Positions 8,792-17,090 of a stretch of DNA of 51,334 nt are shown here, piece after piece (the first letter of the stretch is position 1; each line of letters starts with the position of its first letter). Source of the stretch: Trinickia fusca (lineage in GTDB: Bacteria > Pseudomonadota > Gammaproteobacteria > Burkholderiales > Burkholderiaceae); assembly GCF_003628145.1 (NCBI RefSeq), contig NZ_RBZV01000004.1, positions 21,588 through 72,921 of the forward strand, read 5' to 3'. Under the pieces are notes generated by a model. That model did no database searches. It was not told the origin of the DNA and saw only the letters and a program-made list of their open reading frames with translations. A program made the translations under genes and the position numbers.

Positions 8792-9229
8792 TCAGGAGCG
8801 GCGGCCGTCGAGGCTGACGCGGCCACCACCGAAAGCGACGACGTGCAGCAAGCCACCCGCCATCGCGACGTTCTTGAAGAAATGGATGAACTGGTCCTGG
8901 TCGGCGAAATGGCGGTGGAAAAACGCGGCGGTCACCAGCGCGAACAGAAAAAGAACACTCGCGACAAGTCGAGTGCGGTAGCCGAGCAGCAGCGCGGTCC
9001 CGCCGACGATCTCGATGAACGCAGCGACACCGAACGCGACCGTCGGCAGCGGCAGTCCGACGGACTGGATGTAGCCGATCGTCATCGCGGGCGCGGCGAG
9101 CTTCGAAAACCCGGCCAGGATGAAAATTGCGCTGATCATCACGCGGCCCAGGGCCGGAACAATCGTGGTGACAGCACTGGAAGTGGCCGAGGGCATGATC
9201 TCGGACTGAACGTAGGTCGGGTTGCGCAT
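8792..9229 (-). CDS. DoxX-family membrane protein
   Basis: A 145-residue inner-membrane protein from the ATG at 9229 (AAGGA seven bases upstream). It has four predicted membrane segments. The family features are VMISAIFILAGFSKLAAPA in the first, VAAFIEIVGGTALLLGY in the second, and HRHFADQDQFIHFFKNVAMAGGLL before the last. DoxX proteins are linked to redox and thiol-stress complexes, but most members are uncharacterised. It is the promoter-proximal gene of a DoxX-SnoaL pair divergent from a LysR gene that probably controls it. Confidence 0.88.
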   Translation of the reverse strand: MRNPTYVQSEIMPSATSSAVTTIVPALGRVMISAIFILAGFSKLAAPAMTIGYIQSVGLPLPTVAFGVAAFIEIVGGTALLLGYRTRLVASVLFLFALVTAAFFHRHFADQDQFIHFFKNVAMAGGLLHVVAFGGGRVSLDGRRS

Positions 9230-9289
9230 GGCAATGTCCTTGGCGATTGATCGCCTGTGGTTGAGGTGAGACAAATTTATGGCGACATG

Positions 9290-9305
9290 CTATTTTTCGA
9301 AATAG
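9290..9305. promoter_or_regulatory. Inverted repeat CTATTTTTCGAAATAG between doxX and lysR
   Basis: Perfect 6-bp arms CTATTT / AAATAG around TTCG lie in the 109-base divergent spacer, 61 bases from the doxX start and 34 from the lysR start. A divergent LysR gene normally binds a dyad in this position. Assignment to this regulator is inferred. Confidence 0.5.
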
Positions 9306-9338
9306 AAATGAACGCAAATCATCGTTGCATGATTGCAG

Positions 9339-10253
9339 ATGTCGAAGCTGCCGGATTTTGAAGGGCTTGCGATGTTCGCGAAGGTCGCCGAAGAAGGTTC
9401 GTTCGCTGCGGCGGCAACCGCCATGGGGGTCTCGGTGGCCACGGTCTCCCGGGCCGTCACCCGCCTCGAAGCACGGCTGGGAGGCCGACTGTTCAACCGG
9501 ACCTCCCGACGACTTGCCCTCACGGACTATGGCCACACGCTCGCCGAGCGAGCGGCGAGAATCTACGCCGAGGCCGAGGAAACAGAGGATTTCGCACGGG
9601 AGACCTCGAGCCGACCGCGTGGTCTCGTCAAGCTCGCGGCGCCGCTCTCCTTTGGCGCGAGATGGGTCGCCCCGCTGCTGCCCGAGTTCTTCCGGACCTA
9701 TCCGGATATCTCCGTGGAGCTACATCTCACGGATGCCCATGCCGATCTGATTGGGGAAGGTTTCGATGCCGCGCTGCGCATCGCCATCCTGGAGGACTCG
9801 TCACTCGTCGCACGCCTCATCGCGCCAGTGCGCCGATTCGTCGTCGCATCGCCCGCCTATCTGTCTCGCTGCGGCCGACCGCAGCACCCGCGTGATCTCG
9901 GCACCCACCAGTGCCTGACCTACGCTAACCGGAGCCGACGCGACGTATGGCGCTTTACTCACGAGAGTGGCGAGGAGTGCGCGGTCACCCCTACCGGCGC
10001 GTTGCGAGGAACGAGTGTGGAAGCCTTGCTGCCCACGGTCCTCGCAGGGCTTGCCATCACCGAACTTCCTGAATTCGTTGCCACGCAGTACTTCCCTGGC
10101 AATCAGCTTGAACCGATCTTGACTGACTGGCGCTTGCCCGAAGGCGGCCTTTATTTCGTCACCCCCACGGCCCGCGCACGACCCGCAAAGGTCAGCGCCC
10201 TGGCCGACTTCTTCATCGCCAAGCTGACCACGGCGGAATGGAGAGCAGCGTGA
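9339..10253 (+). CDS. LysR-family transcriptional regulator
   Basis: A 304-residue regulator from the ATG at 9339 (a TTG two codons earlier is also possible). The N-terminal winged helix-turn-helix spans about residues 5-62 (FEGLAMFAKVAEEGSFAAAATAMGVSVATVSRAVTRLEARLG, then LFNRTSRRLALTDYG). The periplasmic-binding-like effector domain covers about 90-295. The sequence style (VKLAAPLSFGARWVAPLLPEF, LRIAILEDSSLVARLI) is of the CrgA/AaeR-like subgroup. It most likely regulates the divergent doxX-snoaL pair and itself through the dyad between them. The ligand is not deducible. Confidence 0.9.
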   Translation: MSKLPDFEGLAMFAKVAEEGSFAAAATAMGVSVATVSRAVTRLEARLGGRLFNRTSRRLALTDYGHTLAERAARIYAEAEETEDFARETSSRPRGLVKLAAPLSFGARWVAPLLPEFFRTYPDISVELHLTDAHADLIGEGFDAALRIAILEDSSLVARLIAPVRRFVVASPAYLSRCGRPQHPRDLGTHQCLTYANRSRRDVWRFTHESGEECAVTPTGALRGTSVEALLPTVLAGLAITELPEFVATQYFPGNQLEPILTDWRLPEGGLYFVTPTARARPAKVSALADFFIAKLTTAEWRAA

Positions 10254-10349
10254 TGGCTGCTCGCTGAATCGACGCTGACCGAAGCCCGTGAACCTCGAGG
10301 AATCGCCATGCGCGCGGATGTGACGGCCATCGATTGCACGACGGCTTGC

Positions 10350-11033
10350 TCAGGACAAAGCGATCAACTCCTCAGGCCGCACACACTCAGCGCCCCATTC
10401 GCGGGCAAGCTGCGCACACCGCCCGAGCCGTATCGCATCGCGCTCGAAATCGACGAGCACGATCCGGTCGACTGCGGTCGGCCTTACAGGTCGGTCGTTA
10501 CTGCGACCATCCGTTAGCACCCATAACACGCGCTGCTGCGCCGGCTGCGTACGAGCAGCGCGCGCCAACACTTGTCCGGCAGTGTCGACGCCGAGCGCGA
10601 GGGGCGTCCCGCCCGCACCGCCGACAGGGCTCAACCAGCGCTCGTTCCACCAGCGCGGCACAGCCGGCCCGAAGCGCACGTCCGCACGCATACCGCCGAA
10701 GCAAATGAGTGCCGCCTCAGCCCGTTCAGCCCCCGCACGATCGAACAATGCCGTCAGCAGCCCCTTAGCCAGCGCAAGCCGTTCGCCGGCCAGCATCGAA
10801 GCCGAACAATCGAGTGCGAAACAATGGAGTACTCCACCCTTCGACTCCTCGGCCAGGAAGCGCACATGCTCGGCACACAACGGGTCGCTCCGCTTGCGTG
10901 CCAGCGTAGCGGGCCACGCAATGCGCTTGCCGGCACGAGGCCCGGCATCGCGTCGTGCTGCCTGTCCCGCACCTTCTAGCCATCGAAAACCGCGAAGCGA
11001 GTCCGCGGCGGCGCCGCTTCGATGGCTCAGCGT
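10350..11033 (-). CDS. chlD: ChlD-like VWA half of the chelatase gene, read by -1 frameshift
   Basis: This frame has no convincing start of its own (no ATG near the junction, no ribosome site). It joins the upstream AAA+ frame exactly by a -1 slip on the A7 tract at 11033-11039, giving a 591-residue product from the ATG at 12124. The added 227 residues hold a von Willebrand A domain with the MIDAS motif D-C-S-A-S at fusion residues 439-443, GGAGGTPLALG and VLWVLTDGRSND. ChlD/BchD proteins pair an AAA+ half with a VWA half and form the motor of Mg or Co chelatases. Next to cobN the metal is cobalt. An alternative is independent initiation at an internal GTG, or a real frameshift mutation. The adjacent stem argues for programmed slippage. 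Confidence 0.8.
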   Translation of the reverse strand, partial: TLSHRSGAAADSLRGFRWLEGAGQAARRDAGPRAGKRIAWPATLARKRSDPLCAEHVRFLAEESKGGVLHCFALDCSASMLAGERLALAKGLLTALFDRAGAERAEAALICFGGMRADVRFGPAVPRWWNERWLSPVGGAGGTPLALGVDTAGQVLARAARTQPAQQRVLWVLTDGRSNDRPVRPTAVDRIVLVDFERDAIRLGRCAQLAREWGAECVRPEELIALS

Positions 11034-11039
11034 TTTTTT
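10978..11039 (-). promoter_or_regulatory. Programmed -1 ribosomal frameshift signal (A7 slippery site plus stem)
   Basis: Reading the minus strand, the zero frame runs CCA AAA AAA CGC TGA, so the heptamer A-AAA-AAA is in the frame needed for tandem -1 slippage. The zero-frame stop follows one codon later. Five bases after the heptamer begins a perfect 10-bp stem, AGCCATCGAA (11027-11018) with TTCGATGGCT (10987-10978). It encloses a GC-rich interior that can form a second helix, CCGCG / CGCGG. Slippery site, 5-base spacer and 3' stem are the three standard elements. The -1 frame enters directly into the VWA domain. Confidence 0.85.
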
Positions 11040-12124
11040 GGCGTCAGCGGAATCACGCCTTTGACGGAGGCCATGCCTGCGGGCTCGGGCGGTAGATAGC
11101 CCCACCGATCTCCGCCTGCATCTGTTGAAGTCGACTGAGTCCTTTCCTGCGGCGATGATGCGCCGGCCGACGATGAAGCATCAGCACCATTGCGGCGGTC
11201 ATCGCCATGCGCCGGTGTGTCATCGTGAGCCATACCCGATCGCGGCGCCTCCCCATGCTCCCGCCTGCGATGCAGCAGCACCGCTTGCGCGACACGCTCG
11301 ACGTGCTCGCGCGTCACCGCATCGGCCCCTTCGAACGCAGCCAACGCACGCGCCGCACGCAACATCACGAGATCGGCGCGCACGCCGTCAACGGCGGCTT
11401 CGATGCAATGTGCGCTGACACGAGCATGCACATCGTCGCTAAACGTAAGCATGGGCAGCAAAGCACGCGCAGCGCGAATACGCTCGACCAGTCCCTGCTG
11501 CTTCGACGCATACGCGACACGAAATGCTTCGGCATCCATATCGAATGCCAGCCGAGCCTTGACGATGCCCTGCCGCACCTCTGCATCGAAGCAGTTCTCG
11601 AGCTCGACCATCAAACCGAAGCGATCGATGAGTTGAGGTCGCAGCTCGCCCTCTTCAGGATTCATCGTGCCCACAAGCACGAAGCGCGCCTCATGGCTGT
11701 GCGAAACGCCGTCGCGCTCGATCACATTCACACCGCTTGCCGCCGCATCGAGCAATGCGTCGACGAGCGCATCGGGCAACAAATTGATTTCGTCGACGTA
11801 CAGCACACCGCGATGCGCGGCAGCCAGCAGCCCCGGCGAAAACTTCACGGCGCCGCCGCGTAGCACTTCATCGAGATCGAGCGTGCCGATCAATCGCTCC
11901 TCGCTGGCACCGAGCGGCAGCGTGACGAAGCGCCCTTCTGGCAACAGCTCGGCCAAGGCGCGTGCAGCAGTCGATTTCGCGGTACCGCGCGGCCCCGTGA
12001 CGAGCACGCCGCCGATACCGGGATCGATCGCGGCCAGCAGCAAGGCCTGCTGCAAGGCCGCCTGCCCGATCAGCGCGCTGAACGGAAACGGCTTGGGCAA
12101 CGAGGAAGGCAAAGCGCCATTCAT
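11027..12124 (-). CDS. chlI: ChlI/BchI-like AAA+ chelatase subunit (zero-frame product)
   Basis: The 365-residue zero-frame product starts at the ATG at 12124, which overlaps the cobN stop as ATGA (translational coupling). Walker A is GPRGTAKST (residues 44-52) and Walker B is VLYVDEIN (residues 107-114, D111 E112). GTMNPEEGELRPQLIDRFGL is the ChlI-type sensor/arginine-finger segment. A polar, Asp/Ser/Thr-rich linker (about 285-350) follows, and the frame ends at TGA 11027-11029 right after the A7 tract. It should act as the small ATPase ring subunit, equivalent in role to CobS, that drives CobN-dependent cobalt insertion into hydrogenobyrinic acid a,c-diamide. The same start also yields the longer frameshift product. 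Confidence 0.9.
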   Translation of the reverse strand: MNGALPSSLPKPFPFSALIGQAALQQALLLAAIDPGIGGVLVTGPRGTAKSTAARALAELLPEGRFVTLPLGASEERLIGTLDLDEVLRGGAVKFSPGLLAAAHRGVLYVDEINLLPDALVDALLDAAASGVNVIERDGVSHSHEARFVLVGTMNPEEGELRPQLIDRFGLMVELENCFDAEVRQGIVKARLAFDMDAEAFRVAYASKQQGLVERIRAARALLPMLTFSDDVHARVSAHCIEAAVDGVRADLVMLRAARALAAFEGADAVTREHVERVAQAVLLHRRREHGEAPRSGMAHDDTPAHGDDRRNGADASSSAGASSPQERTQSTSTDAGGDRWGYLPPEPAGMASVKGVIPLTPKKR

Positions 12125-15100
12125 TGAGTGATTCCTTCGAGATGCTGTTCGTTCGCGAGCAAGTGCTGTTCGACCTGCGCACGATAGTCGCCGGGCTGCT
12201 GCCACAACCCGCGTTGCATCGCTTCGAGCAAACGCTCGCAGATCGAGCGCAACGCATGCGGATTGTGCTGCTGCAAGAACGTGCGGGTATCGGCATCGTT
12301 CACATAGGCATCGGCCACGAGCGCGTATTGATGATCGGCGATCACGCGCGCGGTCGCGTCATAGCCGTATAAATAGTCGACAGTCGCCGCAATCTCGGCC
12401 GCTCCCTTGTAGCCATGACGTTTGACGCCCTCGAGCCATTTCGGATTGACCACGCGCGAGCGGATCACGCGCGCGATTTCCTCGCTGAGCGTGCGCACGC
12501 GTGGCGCGGTCGGATTGCTGTGATCGGCGTGATAGATATGCGGCTGGCGGCCCGCCAAGTGCCTCACGGCCGCCACCATGCCACCCTGAAACTGGTAGTA
12601 GTCGTTCGAGTCGAGCAAGTCGTGTTCGCGGTTGTCCTGGTTCTGCAGCACGACATCGAGTGTGGCGAGCCGCGTGCCGAACGCACCGCGCGCCGCCTCG
12701 CCCGCGCTCTGCTGCGCGTAGGCATAGCCGCCCCACGCAACGTAGGCATCGGCCAGATCCGCATCGGTCTGCCAGTTACCGTCGTCGATCGTCTGCTGCA
12801 AACCGGCACCGTACGCGCCGGGCCGCGCGCTGAACACGCGCCAGCCCGCTCGCTTACGCGCCTCTTTCGCATCGAGGCCGCGCGCGACCCAGGCATCACG
12901 CTCGCGCAGCACGCGCGAGCGGATCGGGTTCACGTCCTCGGGCTCGTCGTCGAGCTCCGCCACGGCCTGCACCGCTGCATCGAACAGATGCATGACGTTC
13001 GGAAACGCATCGCGGAAGAACCCCGACACGCGCAGCGTCACGTCGACGCGCGGACGCTCGAGCACGCCGGCCGGCAGAATCTCGAAGTCGGTCACGCGAT
13101 GACTGCCCGGCGCCCACTTCGGCCGCACGCCCATCAGCGCGAACGCTTGCGCGACGTCGTCGCCGCCCGTGCGCATCGTTGCCGTGCCCCACACCGACAA
13201 GCCCACGGCACGCGGGTAGTCGCCATGCTCCTGCAGATGACGTTCGATCAACTGTCGCGCCGACTTCACGCCGAGCGACCAAGCCGCCTGCGTCGGGATC
13301 GCCCGCGTATCGACCGAATAGAAGTTGCGGCCCGTCGGCAGCACGTCAGGGCGTCCGCGCGAGGGCGAACCGCTCGGGCCTGGCGGCACGAACCGCCCTT
13401 CGAGCCCGCGCTTCAGTTGCCGCAGCTCTTCGTCCCCGCACGCGTCGAGCCTCGGCAGCACATCATTCTTCAAGCGCCCGAGCACGCACGCCGCGTGCGG
13501 CAGCACTTCGAGCGTCGTCGGCATGCGTCCGTCACATAGGCCGGTCAGCAGCATGGATGCCAACAGTTCGAGCCGCTCACGCGTATCGCCGTTGTGACGC
13601 CAGGGCGCCTCGCTCGCTTGCTCGAGCAGCGCGGGACGCGGTCCTTGCCACGGCGTCGACCACTCGGCCGTCAGCGGATCGAACAGATGATCGATCGCGA
13701 GATCCTTCGCCAGCGCGTCGATGAGACCCGCGTTCGCGCCCTGCCCGTCGCCGATCGGAAAGCGCCCGAGCGCGAGCAGCGTGTCGCGTCGCTGCACGTC
13801 TTGCGGCGAGCAACCGAACGTATGCAGGCCATCGCGAATCTGCGCTTCCTTCAGTTCGCACAACCAGGCGTCGACGCGCGTGAGCAACGCATCCTCGGCA
13901 TCCTGGTTGTCTGGCACGGAAATGCTGAGCTCTTCGTGCAGTCGATGCTCGACGATCGTCGCGAGGATCGTGCCGCGCAGCAGCTTGGCGCGGCGGGCAT
14001 CGACCATCAGCGCGTCATAGTACTCGTCGACCTGACGCTCGAGATCCTGCAAAGGGCCATACGTTTCGGCCCTCGTGAGCGGCGGCATCAGGTGGTCGAT
14101 GATGACGGCCTGTGCGCGGCGCTTCGCCTGACTGCCCTCACCGGGATCGTTGACGATGAACGGATAAAGATGCGGCATCGGCCCGAGCGTCAGATCAGGC
14201 CAGCATTCCCCGCTCAGCGCCACGCTCTTGCCGGGCAACCATTCGAGATTGCCGTGCTTGCCGACGTGCACGATCGCATCGACGCCGAACGAATGGCGCA
14301 GCCAGAAGTAGAACGCCAGATACGCATGCGGCGGTACGAGCTCCGCATCGTGATAGCTCGCGTAGTCCCCGGCCTCGCGTGTGCGAGCGGGCTGAATGCC
14401 GACGAAGACGTGCCCGCAGCGCCAGCCTGCGATCATGAAGCGGCCGCGACGTACGGTCGGGTCCGCTTCGGGGGGGCCCCAACGGGCGTTCAATGCCTCG
14501 CGCACGCTCACGGGCAACGCATTGAAATGCGTAAGGTAGTCGTCGAGCGCAAGACTTTGCCAGGCGGGACGCAGCGCGCGTGTCTGCGCATCGTTGGTCA
14601 CGCCTTGCGTGAGCAGGCGCATCAGCCCGTCGCCGTCCTCGGGCAGTTCTGCTACACGGTAGCCTTCATCGCGCAACATCGTCATGATGCCGACGACCGA
14701 CGCCGGCGTATCGAGGCCGACGCCGTTACCGATACGCCCTTCACTCGTCGGATAGTTCGCGAGGATCAACGCGAGTTTCTTCTCGTCGTTGCCCAGTCCA
14801 CGCAGCCGGCACCAGCGGCTCGCAAGCTCCGCAACGAACGCAACACGCTCGGTATCGGGCTGATACCGCACGACGTCGACCTCCGTGTGCGGGCATCGAT
14901 ACGCGAGCCCCTTGAAGCTGACGGCGCGCGTGACGATGCGCCCATCGACTTCGGGCAGCGCGACATGCATCGCGATGTCACGCGAATTGAGGCCGTGGTT
15001 GTCCTGCTCCCAGCTCTCGCGATTGCCGCCGCTCAGAATGACCTGCAAGACCGGGGCGTCGCCGGCAAGCGCGAGCGGCGCCGGGTCGTCGATGGCCGAT

Positions 15101-15915
15101 GCCGCGAAGGCGGTTGTATTGAGCACGAGCGCAACCTCGTGCTGCTCGCACAATTGCGCGATCACCTCGCGGCTCACCGTGTCCTTCAGCGACGTGATGG
15201 CGACCGGCAGCGCGTTGAGGCCACGTAGCTCGAGCGCTTCGATGAGCGCATCGAACACGGCCGTGTTGGCCGCTTGCAAGTGGGCCTTGTAGAACAAGAT
15301 CGCCACGCAGGGAGCATTGGCCCGCCAACGCGCCTGCCAGTCGGCGATGGTCGGCACGTCGCGCGCGGGGTGATAGAGCGACGCGGCCGGCAGCGGGATC
15401 GGCGGCGCCGGCTCGCTACCCCAGCCGAACGCATGCCAGGCGATCGCGCGCAGGAACGCCTCGGCATTGCGCGCGCCGCCTTCGCGCAGATAGCGCCACA
15501 ATTGTTGGCACAGCAATGCCGGCGCCGTGCTCTTTGCGACCAGGTTCGGATCTTCCTGCAAGTCACCTGAGAACATCGCGAGCGTCTGCTGCTTGCGTCG
15601 TGCGAGCATGACGACCTGCTCGATGCCGTAGGGCCAGTAAGCCTCACCGCCCAGGTGATCGACGACGACTACACGCGCGTGCTGGAGCACATCGTCGACG
15701 TAGAAATCGACGGAAGCCGGCTGCCGCAGATAGGTGACGTTCGTCAGCCGAACGCTGGGAAAGCCCGGGCCCAGCCGCTCGACCACGCTCGCAAGCAGCG
15801 ACAGCGTCGTATCGGCCGAGCTCATCACGACGATGTCGCCGGGCCGCTGGTCGATGCGAACGACGCCAGCCGTATCGTCGACGAAGCCGCCCGGGACAGT
15901 GCGCAGAAGATGCAT
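12121..15915 (-). CDS. cobN: Aerobic cobaltochelatase large subunit CobN
   Basis: A 1264-residue protein, close to the usual CobN length of about 1275. Family segments include YLRQPASVDFYVDDVLQHARVVV near the N-terminus, LALILANYPTSEGRIGNGVGLDTP, HVGKHGNLEWLPGKSVALS (a CobN/BchH hallmark), LYPFIVNDPGEGSQAKRRAQAV, and a C-terminal ANVDYLYGYDATA-like region. The ATG at 15915 lies 7 bases after the cobW stop and has GAGG upstream. The ORF could extend to 15978, but that would overlap cobW. CobN binds the corrin and cobalt in the cytosol; the AAA+/VWA partners are encoded immediately downstream with a 4-base overlap. It lies in the riboswitch-led operon. Confidence 0.96.
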   Translation of the reverse strand: MHLLRTVPGGFVDDTAGVVRIDQRPGDIVVMSSADTTLSLLASVVERLGPGFPSVRLTNVTYLRQPASVDFYVDDVLQHARVVVVDHLGGEAYWPYGIEQVVMLARRKQQTLAMFSGDLQEDPNLVAKSTAPALLCQQLWRYLREGGARNAEAFLRAIAWHAFGWGSEPAPPIPLPAASLYHPARDVPTIADWQARWRANAPCVAILFYKAHLQAANTAVFDALIEALELRGLNALPVAITSLKDTVSREVIAQLCEQHEVALVLNTTAFAASAIDDPAPLALAGDAPVLQVILSGGNRESWEQDNHGLNSRDIAMHVALPEVDGRIVTRAVSFKGLAYRCPHTEVDVVRYQPDTERVAFVAELASRWCRLRGLGNDEKKLALILANYPTSEGRIGNGVGLDTPASVVGIMTMLRDEGYRVAELPEDGDGLMRLLTQGVTNDAQTRALRPAWQSLALDDYLTHFNALPVSVREALNARWGPPEADPTVRRGRFMIAGWRCGHVFVGIQPARTREAGDYASYHDAELVPPHAYLAFYFWLRHSFGVDAIVHVGKHGNLEWLPGKSVALSGECWPDLTLGPMPHLYPFIVNDPGEGSQAKRRAQAVIIDHLMPPLTRAETYGPLQDLERQVDEYYDALMVDARRAKLLRGTILATIVEHRLHEELSISVPDNQDAEDALLTRVDAWLCELKEAQIRDGLHTFGCSPQDVQRRDTLLALGRFPIGDGQGANAGLIDALAKDLAIDHLFDPLTAEWSTPWQGPRPALLEQASEAPWRHNGDTRERLELLASMLLTGLCDGRMPTTLEVLPHAACVLGRLKNDVLPRLDACGDEELRQLKRGLEGRFVPPGPSGSPSRGRPDVLPTGRNFYSVDTRAIPTQAAWSLGVKSARQLIERHLQEHGDYPRAVGLSVWGTATMRTGGDDVAQAFALMGVRPKWAPGSHRVTDFEILPAGVLERPRVDVTLRVSGFFRDAFPNVMHLFDAAVQAVAELDDEPEDVNPIRSRVLRERDAWVARGLDAKEARKRAGWRVFSARPGAYGAGLQQTIDDGNWQTDADLADAYVAWGGYAYAQQSAGEAARGAFGTRLATLDVVLQNQDNREHDLLDSNDYYQFQGGMVAAVRHLAGRQPHIYHADHSNPTAPRVRTLSEEIARVIRSRVVNPKWLEGVKRHGYKGAAEIAATVDYLYGYDATARVIADHQYALVADAYVNDADTRTFLQQHNPHALRSICERLLEAMQRGLWQQPGDYRAQVEQHLLANEQHLEGITQ

Positions 15916-15922
15916 GACGCGC

Positions 15923-17065
15923 TCAGGCCTCGCGTAGAGCAGCGGCCTCATGCGCCGCACCACCGACCGCATCCGCACCGCCGAGCGCGGCGTCGAACGC
16001 GCGTTGCAGCGCTGCTTGCTCGAGGTCCTCGCCGATCAGCACGAAGCGGCTCAGCGTCAGCAAGGTTTCGTCCGCTTGCCAACGCCTGTCGAAGTAGCTG
16101 TCGAACCGGCGCCCGACGCCCTGAATGACGAGCCGCATCGGCGCCCCCGGCAGTGCCGCGAAGCCCTTCACGCGATAGATCGTGTGGGTCTGCACGAGCT
16201 GCTGCAAGGCGTGGATGGCAGCCTCGCGCGAACTCACGCGCCCTTCCACGACGACGGAATCGAACTCGTCGTGATGATGATCGGCATGATCCGGGTCGTC
16301 GGCCGAGCCATGATGATCGTGACGCAGATGAATCGTCTCTTCAGACGCGGCGTTCAGACCCAGCAGCGTGTGCAGATCGAGCTGGGCCATCTGCGCGCGC
16401 ACGATCTTGACTTGCGGCGGAATCTCCTCGCGCACGAGCGCTTCCACGGCCGCCTGCTGCGCTTCGTCGATGAGGTCGGTTTTGTTCACGATCACGAGAT
16501 CGGCCGCGCTCAACTGATCCTCGAACAGCTCGTGCAGCGGCGATTCATGATCGAGATTCGGATCGGCTTGGCGCTGCGCGTCGACGGCATGCGGGTCGGC
16601 TGCGAACTGGCCGCTGGCGGCAGCAGGGCCGTCGACGACCGTCACCACTGCATCGACGGTAAAGCTGTTCTTGATCGCCGGCCAATTGAACGCCTGCACG
16701 AGCGGCTTGGGCAGCGCGAGGCCCGACGTCTCGATCAGCACGTGATCGATTTGCCCGCGGCGCTCCACGAGTTCCTCCATCACCGGGAAGAACTCCTCCT
16801 GCACCGTGCAGCACAGGCAGCCATTGGCGAGTTCGTAAAGCTGGCCTTCGACCTCGCGGCCCGTTTCGTCGCAGCCGATGCCGCAGCCCTTGAGGATCTC
16901 GCCGTCGATGCCGAGTTCACCGAACTCATTGACGATGACGGCGATACGCAAGCCGCCTGCGTGCTTGAGGATATGACGCAGCAGCGTCGTCTTGCCGCTG
17001 CCGAGAAAGCCCGTGACGATCGTCACCGGAATCTTGCGCATGGATGTCTGCATGTTGTTTCCCAT
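15923..17065 (-). CDS. cobW: CobW-type GTP-dependent metal chaperone
   Basis: A 380-residue COG0523/G3E GTPase. It has P-loop GFLGSGKTT (residues 19-27), the metal-binding CxCC motif NGCLCC (C83, C85, C86), IETSGLALP, the guanine-specificity NKTD (194-197), and a C-terminal CobW_C domain (VKGFAALPGAPMRLVIQGVG). A histidine-rich loop at about 247-271 (HLRHDHHGS...DHADHHHDEFD) adds metal-binding capacity. CobW is thought to deliver Co(II) to the CobN chelatase, which matches its place between the cobalt transporter (25 bases upstream) and cobN. The start could also be the ATG at 17053. Confidence 0.95.
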   Translation of the reverse strand: MGNNMQTSMRKIPVTIVTGFLGSGKTTLLRHILKHAGGLRIAVIVNEFGELGIDGEILKGCGIGCDETGREVEGQLYELANGCLCCTVQEEFFPVMEELVERRGQIDHVLIETSGLALPKPLVQAFNWPAIKNSFTVDAVVTVVDGPAAASGQFAADPHAVDAQRQADPNLDHESPLHELFEDQLSAADLVIVNKTDLIDEAQQAAVEALVREEIPPQVKIVRAQMAQLDLHTLLGLNAASEETIHLRHDHHGSADDPDHADHHHDEFDSVVVEGRVSSREAAIHALQQLVQTHTIYRVKGFAALPGAPMRLVIQGVGRRFDSYFDRRWQADETLLTLSRFVLIGEDLEQAALQRAFDAALGGADAVGGAAHEAAALREA

Positions 17066-17090
17066 TCTTGGTTATCGTGAGCGACCGGGT

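Noticed and set aside
10765-10983. Independent start for the VWA gene at ATG 10983
   Set aside because: That ATG is in a third frame that does not encode the VWA domain.
10978-11039. Plus-strand intrinsic terminator (hairpin followed by T7)
   Set aside because: On the plus strand it looks like one, but no plus-strand gene ends near it (the LysR gene stops 725 bases earlier). On the minus strand the same elements sit exactly at a frame junction between two halves of a chelatase.
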